NCBI GenBank assembly: GCA_029891345.1
Contig: CM056994.1
Location: forward strand, 143,676,457-143,740,456
From: Dryococelus australis
Taxonomy: Eukaryota > Arthropoda > Insecta > Phasmatodea > Phasmatidae
DNA: 64,000 bases
Reading direction: 5' to 3'
Part shown: in pieces, positions 24,457 through 37,240 of the stretch
Layout of the letters: each line of letters begins with the position of its first letter
Position numbering within the stretch: the stretch's first letter is position 1
Program-made: the position numbers and the translations under genes
The notes under the pieces: generated by a model
What the model saw: only the letters and a program-made list of their open reading frames with translations
The model's database searches: none
What the model was told of the DNA's origin: nothing

Positions 24457-27400
24457 GTGTGTTATTTTTGTAAAAAGTTGACAGATGTTTTCAGTAAAAA
24501 TCATTTCCAGCGCGGAGTAACAGTGAACGACAGTCCTCGCCTTTATTGTAAATCCAGTCGTATCTCTTACGATGCTCACATAGCTCCTAAAGTTGACATT
24601 TGTACCCTTTTTCAGTGGTTATTTGGACAACTTGATGTTCACATTGAGCATGATCCTAATGTTGTTGATTTGTGCAGTGTATCTTTTCCTAATGTTGTTT
24701 ATGTTAGAAAAGTAAGTACCCCTTATGTAGAAGCAAATCTGGGTTCTTTATCTGTTGGCACACTGATTGATTCAGGTTCTGCAAGTACTATTATTTCCCA
24801 GAGTCTTTTCAAATGTTTACTTTTTTAAATCTCATAAGGTTAGTTGAAGAGAACAATCTCAAATGTTTTACTGCTTCTAAAGCTCCATTGCCTATTTATG
24901 TCCGCACTGTAATCCAACTAAAGGTCTCTCATTTTACTTGGATGGTAAAATGTCTCGTGGCTGACTATTTAATTATGGACTTTATTATTGAAGCATATTT
25001 TATGAGAAAATCCAGTTTAGTACTAGATATTCAAAAGCAAAATATTATATTTAAATTTGCCCCAAAAGAGGAAATTCCCTTTTTCGGTAATCATGCCCCT
25101 GTTGCAGAAATCAATGCAGTCTGTAAAATAAAAGTTTCAGGCAGGAAATCCTTTTGCTCATTTGTCTCTTTCAGAACAAGAAAATCTTCAGAAATTATGT
25201 GATCAGTTTACTAATGTTTTGACCTCAGAGTTAGGCCTCACCAAAATGCTCGAATACGAAATCAAACTTTTGGACAAGGAATCAGTTAAAAGTCAACCAT
25301 ACAGTCTGGCCCCTCCAAAAATAGAGTTATTAAAATTACAGGTCCAGTGCCTGCTTGACAAGGGTGTAATTGAACAATCCACTTCACGATATTCAAGTCC
25401 AGCTTTTCTCGTCCCAAGGCATAATGACAAATATCGTATGATAATTGATTACCGAAAACTAAATCAGAAAATTTTAAATTATAATCTGTACCTTTACCAG
25501 ACTTGCAATCTACCCTTCATTGGTTCAGTAAAGGAAAAATTTTACTACTATAGATCTAAATGCTGTTTACAACCAAATTCCTCTTAGTAAAGAATCTAAG
25601 CCCATAACTAGTTTCTATGTGCCGTGGAATTTATACCAATTCTCTCATGTTCCTTTCGACTTAGCAAGAGGTGCCCAAGTTCTTACTAGGCTGCTATATC
25701 AAATCTCCCATGACATAAAATTTAAGTTTGTTTATAATTATATGGGTGACTTGGTTGTTTATTCAGAAAATTAAGATGAGGAACAGTTAACCCACTTAGA
25801 AGAAGTATTCTCCACATTAAAAAATGCCAGTTTGACTGTAAACCCGGCCAAGGTTAAATTTTCCGTACCTGAAATTTCCTTTCTGGAAAATAAAATTTCT
25901 TGTCAGGGCATTTCCATTGACCCAGAAAGAACAACAGCCATTCGAAATTTCCCCCAACCAAGGGACGCAAAGGGCATAGGCCGCTATCGGCATCTCAGTT
26001 CTTTGGCAAATTTATACAGAATTTAGCAGATAAGGCTGCTCCCCTCAACCAGTTATGTAGGGAAAATGTTAAATTTGAGTGGGGTGCAGACCAACAAAAG
26101 GCTTTTGAAACCCTACAGTCAGACATAATTAACCCCCCTAAATTGCGTATGGGTGATTTTACAAAGCAGTTTATTTTGCAGAGATGTGTCAGGCTTGGCA
26201 GTTGGTGCAGTTTTATTACAGGAAATTGATGGAGTGCGTCAATGAGTTGCTTTCGCCTCGCGCACCATGACAACCCAGGAAAGGAAAGCATCAACAATTT
26301 ATGAATTAGAGTGTTTAGCTGTTGTTTTTGTGTTGACAAATTTCGTGAGTACCTTGAACTATCAGAATTTTTGCTTGAAACAGATAATCAAGCTTTATCA
26401 TGGCTCTTTAGCACACCCATGCTAGTTAGGGAAGATAGGTCTAACATATTAAGGGTACCCTGAATGTTATTGCAGATGCATTCTCACACATGTTTGAAGG
26501 AACTAAGATCTTAGAAGAAACTGAAAATTTGGTAACGTGAAATCTTTTGACTAAATTCCCTTTGGGTTTTAATAACATAAAGAATTACCAAGAACAAGAT
26601 CCTGAATTAAAATATGTTATTAAAAATTTACAGTCTTCTATTGAACAAAAACCTTATCCCTTGTCTAAAGGTGTCCTTTTTTTTTTTTAAGTCTCGTAAC
26701 AACAGAAAACAGATTGTTTTACCTAACATTTTAAAAGGTATGGTATTTGAGAATTTTTATTCTCCTGCCGTAGGCGGACACTTAAGAATTTATAAGACCA
26801 TTCAGGCAGTCAGAAAACATTTTATTTGGAAGAAAATGAATGCTGAAATTGCAGATAGAGTAAAGATGATTACCTTATGTGCCATGAGCAAACATGTGCA
26901 AAATACCCATTTAGGATTTCTCACTTCCGAAATTGCAGATAGGCCCATGCAAAAGTTATTTATTGATTGGGTTGTACCCTTACCTCATAGTAAATCTGGT
27001 CATACAATGCTTTTGGTGTGTGTCGATGCATTTTCCAAATTTGTATGGTTAATACCTTTGAGAAAGGCCACTATGTTGACAGCTACACATGCCCTTCAGG
27101 TGAATATTTTTCAGAATTTTGGTATTCCTTCATCAGTAGTTTCTGGTAATGGATCTCAATTTCCGTCCAAACATTTCAAGCACATATGCTTTTCATTTGG
27201 AATCAAACATATCACTATGTCACGTACAATCTTCCTCCCTCGCATGCAGGGTGTTTTAATAGGAACCTCCATTCTGACCTTAATGCATTTCATGCGATTG
27301 ATCAAACGAACTGGGATAGGAATTTACATTGGCTCCAAATGACTCTTAATTATGCACGACATGAATCTCACAAGTCCACTCTATTTAAGTCAACTTTTAC

Positions 27401-27760
27401 TTACTTGCCAAACAATTCGTTGTTTAATTTGTGGGAACTTAGTGATTTGCTTCCAGACGATGTCAGTAATATAATGGATGTCTGTCCTTCTGCTCTTAAG
27501 AATTTGCAAGCTGCTCATGAACGGATGCGTGATTGGAATTATTTTAATAGAGTTCAAAATTCTTTTAAAGTAGGCGAGTTGGTGTTGTTAAAGACTCATC
27601 CTACAAGCAAGGCCATTGATAATAAAATTGCATAATTTTCATTTCGTTGGGCTGGTCCTTATAGGATTCAGCAAATTGTTTACTTCTTTCGCAGGCAGGC
27701 TGTCTATTCCTGAAACTGGAGATTGTGTTACGCGCACACACATCCCCTATTTGAAAAAGA
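24457..27760 (+). pseudogene. gypsy pol relic: protease, RT, RNase H, integrase
   Basis: A zinc-knuckle-like CYFCKK is at 24460. Protease TLIDSGSASTIIS is at about 24760-24798. RT spans 25162-26030: KGVIEQSTSRYSSPAFLVPR, YRMIIDYRKLNQ, and the catalytic box altered to YMGD at 25738-25750 with a stop eleven codons on. RNase H is at about 26150-26460. The integrase HHCC region is at 26740-26920. The integrase core (LFIDWVVPLPHSKSGH, about 26955) has the second-Asp segment changed to SGNGSQF (about 27145). Integrase-C continues to about 27760. The order identifies Ty3/gypsy. At least eight stops or frameshifts are present. Confidence 0.85.
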
Positions 27761-28199
27761 TTTATGTAAAGGTTTCTACTTGAGTTTTGAAAGTGGTAGG
27801 GTACTGCAGGTCCTACCTGCCGGTTATTGTCATTTTTTTCCTTGGACTACTCCACAAAACAAAAATATCATAGTATCTTTGTATATTTTCCTTGTAATAT
27901 TTATATTGCATCCAGACCTTTGCCTCGGTAGTACACTGATCACCCACTCCCCAGCATCTATATAGGTTCTTTAAATTATTTTAATTTTACATGCATTAGA
28001 GGCCTAATAAAAATAAAAACCCATGGTATTAGTCCTTACAATTTTGTTGTGCAACTTTATAAAACCTTTAATGGATTCTATTTGTATAAAACTCATGTTA
28101 GAGCAGTTTTAGATTATCAGTTCTTGTTGGTAGGTTTGTTAGTCCATTCATAATTGTGGTGCTATTTAAAAGGTGTAATTTGGTTAGATCTTTGGGACT

Positions 28200-30060
28200 T
28201 ATTATTTTTGTTTTAGTGTACACCATCTCTTTTTGGTGAGAGATTATTGTGCCCTCCTAGACTTCACCATGTCTCTGGATTTCTTGGTGCTAGTATTGGC
28301 ACCCTTCCGCTCTTCAGTAATGGTAACCACTCTCAATACTGGTTTAGTTTTTGAAAAGGAAGATGACATTTTAGTTACGAACAGTTTTTTTCTATTGTGT
28401 TTGATTTTGACCTTCCAGAACTCCAAGACGCATCGTCCCAACTTGATGCGCTTATCCAGCAAATTGTTTCTCTTCATGATCAGTCTGGAAAACTTCAAAA
28501 TGAAAATGTCACTGTGAATCAAAACATCTACTATTCCGTCGTACAAATACGAGAAAGTGTTTTAGCATCAAATCTGAGATTGGTACCTTAACATCCCTTC
28601 TTCTTCCTGAATCGCGGCAAAGAGAGTTATAATAGATTTTGGTGGGAAAATGATTAAAACTCTGTTTGGAACTATGTACTCAAGAGATCGTGCCCCTTAG
28701 AATAAAGGTAGAACTCTATTTCGGACTCTCAATATGGTATTGCCACCAATTTAATGAATCACATTTTGGTCATCAAAAACTTAGAAGATCGTGTGCTAAA
28801 TACTGCCAAGAACATTCAAAAGTTAGCATCTTAGTACTTCGAATATTGCAATTTTTTTACCAGTCCCTGAATGAAATTTTGTAATAATTGATTTATAAAA
28901 TGTTAATTATGATTCCCAGAATTGATTTGAACTCCATGTTATTGAAAGTAACAGAATCCTTAGTTTATGCCAGACTGGAACTGTTTGACATAAAAAATGC
29001 TATCAAAACTAGTGTACGTGACAAACTGAGCTCTATCTTGTAAAACACTGTCACATTTACCTTTTTTTTTTTTTTAACAAAATCCAGCATCTTATTACTC
29101 TACCATTGTACATTATAGCTCTGGTCTCATAAGAAAACCTTTGCATGTTTTATGGCCTAAGTTCAGTGCAAGCCGTTATTTTTGAAAATTCCCTTAATGT
29201 TGCTGTTAATGAGCCCCTTGTTAACAAAGATATTTCTATTTAGTGTTATAATATTTTCCTGTGCCCTTTCTGTACCCAAGTTTAAATAGATACCTTTTGC
29301 TCAACCTTTATGATTTATTAATCATTAGCCCTGACAGAAAACGCTTTTCTTCTGTGCCTACTAAATTGATGAACAATTGTAAAACTCATGGTATCGCCCT
29401 TTGCCTTTCCAATTTCCCTTTCTTTGAAACTCGTGTTAATACATTTTAATTTAATATATTTTTGGGTAGATCATGTGCGACAAATCCTTTATCAGTCTCG
29501 AGTTCCCCTTTTTCCAGAATACTGCTTCTTTTTGCTACAAAAACCTTGGTATACTCAAATACCTTTTACTATCTACTTAAATGGCTCTGGAACGATAGCC
29601 AACGCAAGTCATTGTAACATTGTTAACCCATTTTTTTTAACTTTTTGATGTGTAAGCTCTGCCATGCATTTAAATATGGCTTTCCCTATGATCCATGTCC
29701 CCAAACTTCCTACCCATCTCTCTTTTCTGTATTTTGCCAACCGTGCCAAATACATTCCTAATCATTCTTTTACTAAAGATTTAGATAATATTTTTAATTC
29801 TCAAACTAAAGGTGCGGATTTTCATGATATTCGTAGTCTCCGCCACTATAAGTAACAAATTCCCCTACAATTCAGTTAAAAATACCTTCCTTGGTTGTTC
29901 TTACCGTCATTGGTACTTAATGGCTTGCTCTGTGCCTATGGTTCATGTTTCGTTTTTATCCCAGAGTGCACGCTTCTCCTTCTCAACCTCCTAGCTCCTC
30001 TACTGACTTGCCTGTAAGACCCGCGGTATTGACCCTTCCCCCATGTTCTGCTGAATCTAT
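28200..30060 (+). pseudogene. Possible third frame (env-position) of the gypsy element
   Basis: About 2.5 kb separate integrase from the 3' LTR, more than most two-gene gypsy elements need. Successive open segments (28397-28591, 29664-29855 and others) suggest a once-continuous frame. One has a coiled-coil-like stretch (ELQDASSQLDALIQQIVSL) and another ends in KGADFHDIRSLRHYK. Envelope-bearing gypsy elements carry env here, but I see no signal peptide, furin site or fusion peptide, so the identity is open. Confidence 0.3.
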
Positions 30061-30505
30061 TGTATAGGTAGTAGCCTTGTCTCTGATGCACTTTTGTTGA
30101 AACACTTTAAATAGTGTTGTTTATGTCGATGTCCACTTTTACTCATTTTCGTTAATGGGATAAAACATATTTAAATGTGAAAACATGATTTTAGCAGCTT
30201 TTGCATACCTTGAAACTAGGTAAACATTATATATATATGTCTCGTTTTTTTTAAAGAGATTTATCTATGTTTTACCTACGGGGAAAATTTTTTTTCTGTG
30301 TTGCCTGAGATTGTTTATTTGCTCGCATTTAGAGATAATAATTTTTTAATTTGATAACAAAGTGAGTAATGAATTAATTTTTTGGTGCAAGCCACCTTTT
30401 TTTACCTGCGTTGGTATTTTGGTTAATGTAGGTGCATTTCTGATCAACTTTTACTTTTAATTTGTGTTTCTCTTGGTAGTTCACCATCACGAGGGAAGCT
30501 GTGTT

Positions 30506-30523
30506 TTAAGGTGGGGAGTGTTT
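30506..30523 (+). promoter_or_regulatory. gypsy polypurine tract
   Basis: AAGGTGGGGAGTG lies directly upstream of the TGCCATGG that begins the 3' LTR. Confidence 0.65.
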
Positions 30524-32449
30524 TGCCATGGTACAGCATGTTCCCTGTCTCTACTATTACTTTTCCTCTTAAATTGCTTTTCTAGCGATTTAAGCTTGTT
30601 TTGCAAAGCCCGTTTTTATTTTGCTTCCTTGTTACTGCCCGGGACACTACTTTTGATTAATGGTAATTTTTTAATTTGTGTGGAACTGATTTTTAGTTAT
30701 TTATTACTCTTAAAACTGAGCAGACTATAAGTTTGTAAAACAATTAATCTTGTTTACTTTTAAATTAATTTACAAATGTCTCAAATGGCCTATAAAAACG
30801 TTTATTATTATCATTGGTAATATTCAGAATTTGTTGTTTTTATTAGAGGTCTCTACAACTGCGATAGAGAGCAGCACCTGTACTGTAATAAGGCAACAAA
30901 ACATTGTTGTTATATTTCGATATTGTGCAATTATTGTTCGTTGTATTTCTGTTAATCCTTTTTTTTTGTCACTTTGCCAACGCCATTGTTTTTTAATTGT
31001 ATTTATAATCTTGTGATTATAAAATATAGACATGGAATTTTCCAGTACATTTTACACTCGTGGAATGTTGTTTCGATATTTATCGATTAGCAATATCACG
31101 ACTTTTGGAACTTTTTATAAGCCACTCCTGCACAAAAGTATTTGCTGCCCCTTCTTCTCCATCCCTTTTCCACCATGTTGTGAGTGCTGAAAAATTACTT
31201 TTTGAAGCTTTCCATAATTTATAGAATATTGGATATCAACACTGCCGCCTTGTTTGTAGAATCTTTGTAAGTTATATTGCCACACCCCTGTTAGTGTTTC
31301 TAACGAAAGTTATAATTTTTTCAATAATTTTTAATAATTCTTAGTGTGGTCCAAGACTACGCCAGGGAAATGTAACTGAGCCCATGTGCAGCTGAACAAT
31401 ACCTGCCTGCCCATTGCAGCATCTTTCTTGGACAACATGTGCTAAATAAGCTGAGCTGTGTGTGTGTCGCTGCCCACACGGAATTTTTGTCCAAAATATT
31501 ATGGTCAGGACTTTCAATTTTTTGCATGCTTTTTGTGCATGCTGTGACGACTTAAACTTCAAGCATGGAAATTACTTTTATTTAAAGAAATTAAATTTAT
31601 AGTGCTTGCTGTACGCATTTTCTGGACAATATGCGATATAAAATTTTTAATTTTGTTTAACATTTTGGTAATAACAAAGTAACATTTCTGCTCAAAGCAA
31701 TGGAACAACTCTGGTTTCAAAAGGAATAACAATAAGAAAATGAGAGGTAATATTTTATTTGTGTGTTAACTTAATTGTTAACATTTTAAACATTTTAACC
31801 ATGTGTGATTCATAACACAAATGTTTTGGTGCACCCTCTTATTAACTTTGCTGTGTAGAATTTGCAAGAAAAAATGATTATAAAATAAAAGAAATTAACA
31901 ACATAGCGAAAATATTGATATTAAATGTTAAACATACTTTTAATACCTACCTTTTGTAATGATAGATATGAAATTATTACTGTCTTGCTGTTTGATATTT
32001 GTACTTAACTGGTGAGGGAAAATGATACAGAAAAAATATACCTTTCTACAGGTTAACATAAGTAAGTAATTTATTTGTAATCTTCCCCTTTTATATTACG
32101 ATCTATGGTTATTCGAAGTATACGTAGAAGTTTTCTTTTACAGTATCACTTGAAAACTAAACCAATAATTTATTTAATCTGTGTCTTGCAATATGTTGTT
32201 GGTTTTACATAGTAGTGCCCGACTTAGCAGCAAGGAGGTGAGCAAATTTATTTTGGGCTGATCGCTTTGTTTGATTTAACCTATTTATTTACAACACCAG
32301 AGAGTTGCACTTGAGCGGATAGTTATTTTTCCTTCTATGTTTTCATCTGGGGCACCTTGGCGCTAGGTTGAGAGCCCTCAGGTGGGACATTTTCCATAAA
32401 GGAAATGTCTTTGGCTGTTATCTCTTTTGAGCTCTTAACCTGGCACTGA
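30524..32449 (+). repeat. gypsy 3' LTR
   Basis: Starts TGCCATGGTACAGCATG and ends near AACCTGGCACTGA, followed by PAL-B arm sequence. Divergence from the 5' LTR looks like 10-15% by eye, so the element is younger than the copia insertion judged the same way. Confidence 0.85.
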
Positions 32450-32514
32450 GTGGTGTCTCACTTGGAAGCCAGTGCCCATTAGCAACTGAACTTTGATCTT
32501 CGACCCTTGAGGCC

Positions 32515-33010
32515 TGACCCCTGACCTTGACCTTAACCCTATAACTTTGGAATACCTTGTAAACAAAAATTGAGAAAATACATCAAATCTACTAGCATAT
32601 TTTATTCAAGACTACTGCCATGTTAGATGCAGACCACCATAATCTTGCCCCATGACCTTGAATTAAAAAACTCGAGAAAAATACATAATAGTCACAATGA
32701 ATATTGCATTACAGACTACTACCGCAATATTAGTTGCAGACAACATCGACCTTGACTCCATGGCCTTGAATGACCTTGAAAACAAAAACTCGTCGAATAT
32801 ACATTAAAGTTAACAAGCATATTATATTATTGACAACTATTGCCATAATATATTAATATGACATTTACGCCATGACCTTGAATGTTCTTGTAAACAAAAA
32901 CTCGAGAAAATATACATAAAATCAGCAAGTATATGATATTACAGACTACTACCACTATATTGGGTGCTGGCAGCGAAGACCTTCGCCCCATGTCCTTGAA
33001 TGATATCGAA
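32515..33010. repeat. About 115-bp tandem repeats carrying TGACCTTGA, PAL-B left arm
   Basis: Four to five diverged units of roughly 110-117 bp each contain CCATGACCTTGAA, a run of AAAAACTCGAGAAAATA, and ACAGACTACTACC. The mirror array at 37650-37990 has about three units. TCAAGGTCA, its complement, is the extended half-site bound by FTZ-F1/ERR-type nuclear receptors. The binding inference rests on motif alone. Confidence 0.7.
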
Positions 33011-33509
33011 AAAACTCGAAAAAATACAGAAAAGTCATCATGCTGGAGGCCAAGCGAGTTATCGGTTCTTATATTTTAAGGCATAATAAACGTGTAATTT
33101 TACACCGAATTAAAAATTTTTCCAATCTTCCTTCGGTAAATGAACAAGAATGATGCTGGACAGTGACTATACACCTAATTTATTAAATATAGATTTTTTA
33201 TTAAAATAATGTTTTGTACAGTTATGAAAGTATTTTTAATTATATATATGTATATGCAAACAGAGTACTATGGTATTTTAAAAATAATTTATAAATTTAA
33301 GTTATTTTATATCTGAACTTTGAAAATTTTAATTTTACTCTGGCAAATTAGGCAAACATAAAATAAATGACACTTCTTTCACGTACATTTTTTTTTTTCA
33401 ATTCATTTTTAGTCACTCATGCCCTCTAAAAATTGTCCTAATTCTTTAATATATACGCATCCCAATACATGCAACTTTGTTGTAGGTTACTGTCATTTAT
33501 GCATTTATG

Positions 33510-34290
33510 CGTATCGCTATTCACACTCGTGTTGTCCTTGTACGAAAATATCGTGATATTTCTTACACCGACATACTGAGAAGGTTACGCTGCGAACAGA
33601 TGTTAAAACTGCCCTACTTGCAGCAAAACAGATACCGAGGTACTGATGAGAAATACACTTCAACTTTACAGGTATTTGCATATCTATGTAAATTGTCCTT
33701 ACGACTGAACTTCGTACCGCACCTGTCACACACATATGACATACAACACAGATTCTTGTAACAATGTAAACGTTCATGTTGCTGTACATTGCGGTCGACA
33801 GTAAATGTATTATAACAAAAGTGATACTGATGACGATATAGTGGTTCATACGAAGACTCGGACAGGCCTGTTAGAGTATTAGATGCTGGAGCTAAAGAAG
33901 CAGGTAATTTTGGCAATCGTGTTCTCGATATCTTAGCTGAAAAGTTCGATGGTTTCATTGAAGATTTTGTAGATGTACCAGCAGAAGAAATCGTTTCCAC
34001 TGTAACATATGGATGATAGTGTTTCTGGCTGTGATATAGATGTCACAGCAACATAAATTGATACCCCATGCCATTCTGAAAGGATAGTACTGTACTTGGG
34101 GGATTATATACTGGTAATGTTGTAGGTGTCATAGCTGAAGAAGTCAATGGCATTATACCAATCTGAAACAGCGTTACTGGAGATAGATGATACTAGTGAC
34201 GTAGCAATCGGAACTGAAGAAGTCGATTCCGAGAAACCATTAGTGAGCAATATCCACTCAATCTTAATGTAACTAGCCATGGATGAGCTG
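33510..34290 (-). pseudogene. C2H2 zinc-finger gene relic, PAL-B left arm copy
   Basis: The minus strand encodes, from the loop outward, a Met-Ala-Ser start region (about 34280), a diverged Ser/Thr/Pro-rich segment, and then the open frame 34000-33614. That frame has a KPSNFSAKISRTRLPKLPAS block and two C2H2 fingers (YHFCYNTF...H...H and CDRCGTKFSRKDNLHRYANT). A third Cys/His cluster lies at about 33560-33510 (SVCRCKKYHDIFVQGQHECE). The gene is the inverted partner of 36229-37240. It is not a polymerase; it resembles the finger-bearing N-terminus of the PAL-D polymerase in architecture only. Frameshifts are present. Confidence 0.65.
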
Positions 34291-34599
34291 ACATATAAGC
34301 TAGGCGAGTAACTTTCACAACAGCCGTTGTTAAACTAAGCCCCTCAGCTAACCTCCTTACTGCTTATATATATATACATATATATAAATATATATGTGTG
34401 TGTGTATGCAAGCCCTATGATACCATATTGACTTCGAACAAATCTTATTGCACTATTAATACATTTCGTGGTCACCAACCAGACAATCACTGAGCTGCCA
34501 CGTCATTGCAACTAATCCAGCACATGCAGACATTGAAACATCACATGATGGGGTAAGTCTTGACTCCCAAACGACTCACAATGACTAAAAAATTATCCC

Positions 34600-34765
34600 T
34601 AAATGACCCATAAATGACCCCACCACCACCATTACTGCCACCATCACCTTGACTCCTGCATGACCCCTAATGACCCATTGACCTATGACCCATTGACCTA
34701 TGACCCACTGACCTATGACACATTGACCTATGACTCATTGACCAATTTACCTATGACCCACTGAC
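34600..34765. repeat. 15-bp tandem repeat TGACCCATTGACCTA
   Basis: About six units with small changes (34671-34765), preceded by looser TGACCC repeats. The mirror version at 35805-35880 reads GGGTCAT/GGTCAATAGG. Both are TGACC-half-site rich. Confidence 0.85.
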
Positions 34766-35022
34766 ACATTTAACAGTACCACTACTAAGACTTTGTACTG
34801 AAAAATGCAGCACCATGGCAGGCCACTACCACTCTTTCCAATCGGTCGCCATGTGAAAAAGGACCATTCTTTCAGACTGTCCTCTCAAGCCGACGATCAT
34901 TTCCATCATAGCTGGAAACCCTATCGCATTATTGGTAATGACGTTAGCCAGTTATCGATGATGCAGGTTACAGTTCCATGATCGTCGAGGCCAGAAGGCA
35001 ACCCTTCGTATTCTCAATTTAT

Positions 35023-35557
35023 CTTCGCGGTATGGGAGCACTCTGAAAATACAAAATACCTGTTTGCGTAATAAAACACCCCGGTACTATTATATGTAAG
35101 ATAGAAATATATAAAATTAATTATATTATATATTTAGTTAATGCATTTAAACATATAATATAAAATTAATTTTAATATTATTTTACCTAATTATGTATAT
35201 GTGTAGTTATATAAATATGTACAAGTGTATGAATATAGTAGTATACAATACTTACAATTTTTGTTTGCATAATAATGTATAACTATAGGTATATAAATAT
35301 GTAAATATATAATTATTTCCAATTTATTTTTATATAAACATGAAGAAGTAAGTTATATATACATAATTATGTAAATATAAATTCATTTCAATTTATTTTA
35401 TGCATAATTATATATAGGTTTATATAAATACATAAAAATATTTTATATTTTTATCATGCATAGTTATGTAAGCGTATATATATATGGGAAAATAAAATTG
35501 TTTTTAAATTATTTTATACATAATTATGTATATATAAATATGTGAATATTGCAAATA
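35023..35557. other. PAL-B loop, AT-rich with TATATAAAT repeats
   Basis: This is the unpaired centre of the palindrome. It consists almost entirely of A and T, with irregular repeats of CATAATTATGTA and TATATAAATATGTA at spacings of about 55-65 bp. No gene. Confidence 0.8.
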
Positions 35558-35617
35558 TGAATTGCAAATACGAAGGGCTACCTTTGGCCTCGACGATCAT
35601 GGAGCCATGACTTGCAT

Positions 35618-35735
35618 AATCGGTAACTAGCTGACGTCGTTTCCGATTCTGGGATCGAGTTTTTACCTATGTTCCAAATGCTCATTGGCTTGAGAGGGTT
35701 GTCTGTTCGAAGGGTCCTTTTTCATGCAACGACCG
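35618..35735 (+). repeat. Segment shared with PAL-D
   Basis: About 110 bp (TCGGTAACTAGCTGACG, then TTCCGATTCTGGGAT, then ACCTATGTTCCAAATG, then TTGAGAGGGTTG, then TTCGAAGGGTCCTTTT) aligns colinearly with 61948-62062, at roughly 65-70% identity by eye. Its mirror is in the left arm at about 34860-35000. Confidence 0.7.
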
Positions 35736-36228
35736 ATATGGAAGTATGGTGGTCGCGTGCCATGATGCTGCATTGTTCAGTACAAAGTTCAAGTGGTGCT
35801 AATGGTTAATGGGTCGATTGGTCATAGGTCATTGGGTCATGGATCAAAGGTCAATAGGTTATTGGGTCATTAGGGGTCAAGTTGGTGGTGGTGTTTGTGG
35901 TGGTTTTGGTATTTGTGGTAGTGGTGGGTTCATTTAGGGATTATTTTGGAGTAATTACGAGTCATTTTGAAGTCACAGACTGAGTCCCGCATGTGATGTT
36001 TCAATGCCTGCATATGATTGGTCAGCTGCAATCACGTAGCAACTCGGGGAATGGCTAGTCTCTGTCCGCAAAATTGAATAATAATGCTGTATGATTAATT
36101 CAAAGATAATATGATGTCATAGGGCTTGCATATTTGTATATATAAGCAGTTGCGAGTGTAGTTGAGACGCTTTGTTTGATAACGGCTGCTGTGAAAGATA
36201 CCCGGCTACCGTATTCGTCAGGTTATCC

Positions 36229-37240
36229 ATGGCTAGTTACGTTAAAGTTGAGTTGATTTTGCCCAATAATGGTTTCCCGTCATCGACTACTCCAGTTGCG
36301 ATGGCTACGACACTAGCAGCATCTACCTCTGTTAGTGCAGTACCATCGTTTCAGATTGGTATCGTGCCATCGACTGCTTCAGCTGTGACACCTACATCAC
36401 TACCAGCATCTACTATACCCAGTGCAGTACCATCGTTTCAAATTGGTATGGTGCCATCGACTTCTTCAGCTGTGACACCTACATCACTACCAGCATCTAC
36501 TATACCCAGTGCAGTACCATCGTTTCAAATTGGTATGGTGCCATCGACTGCTTCAGCTGTGACACCTACATCACTACCAACATCTACTATACCCAGTGCA
36601 GTACCATTTTTTCAGATTGGTATGGTGTCCTCGACTGCTTCAGCTGTGACACCTACATCACTACCAGCAGCACGATCATCTACAGATGCTACAGTACCAA
36701 CGACTTCTTCAGCTTCTACGTCTACGAAATCTTCAATGGAGCCATCGAAAATTTTGGCTGAGGTATCGAGAACAACAATGCCGACATTACCTACTTCTTT
36801 AGCTCCAGCATCTACAGCTCCAAACAGGCCTGCCAAAGTATTTGTCTGAACCACTACATCGTCATCGGTGCCACTTTTGTTATAAGGGTTACTATCCACC
36901 GCAATGTACGGCTACATGAACGCTTTCATTGTGACACGAATATTTGTTGCATGTAATATTTATGTGAAAGGTGAGGTATTCAGTTCAGTCGTATTATCAA
37001 TTTACTTAGACAAGCAAATACATGAAAAGCTGAAGTGAATTACTTATCAGTACATCGTTATCTGGTTTGCTGCAAGCAGGTATCTTGCGACTTTTGTATA
37101 TTTCCTCAAAAGTATAGTTACCTACATAGCCTATCCTACACAGTGTTTCGGTGTAATGAATGTCACGATATTTTCGCACAAGGACAATGCGAGTTTGAAA
37201 AGCAATATGCATAAAAGTCTGCAAACTAAAACAAAGTTCC
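36229..37240 (+). pseudogene. Ser/Thr/Pro-rich C2H2 zinc-finger gene relic, PAL-B right arm copy
   Basis: A frame open from 36172 to 36849 has an internal ATG at 36229 that fits the MASYVKVELILPNNG start. Four 29-residue repeats (SAVPSFQIGMVPSTASAV type, 36334-36681) follow, and then a MEPSKILAEVSRT block matching KPSNFSAKISRT of the left copy. A stop at 36847 is bypassed one frame over by EPLHRHRCHFCYKGYY, the finger matching YHFCYNTF in the left copy, and more stops follow. The promoter is unknown. Transcription would run away from the loop, as in the left copy. A DNA-binding role is inferred from the fingers. Confidence 0.65.
36334..36681 (+). repeat. 87-bp coding minisatellite, four units
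   Basis: Units start at AGTGCAGTACC 36334, 36421, 36508 and 36595. Units 2 and 3 are almost identical and the first and last are slightly diverged. The 87-bp period keeps frame (29 residues). The left arm holds only about one diverged unit, so the expansion post-dates the arms. Confidence 0.95.

Larger units (their letters stand above)
20868..32449 (+). mobile_element. Degenerate Ty3/gypsy LTR retrotransposon inserted in PAL-B
   Basis: The element is 11.6 kb with LTRs of about 1.93 kb and gag, protease, RT, RNase H and integrase relics in gypsy order, then about 2.5 kb of a possible third frame. Its left flank CATCTTGGTAGGCGAC and right flank CACTTGGAAGCC both continue as PAL-B arm. The uninterrupted right arm spans the point at about 38055-38112. 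About 50 bp of arm are missing at the junction, so the target duplication cannot be read. All frames are broken. Confidence 0.9.
32450..35022. repeat. PAL-B left arm, inner piece
   Basis: Pairs inverted with 35558-38060. From outside in it holds the GCCAGTGCCCA block, TGACCTTGA-type tandem repeats, an AT-rich stretch, the zinc-finger gene relic on the minus strand, a TA microsatellite (34363-34395), the TGACCCATTGACCTA array, and the loop-proximal segment ending ATCGTCGAGGCCAGAAGG. Confidence 0.85.
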
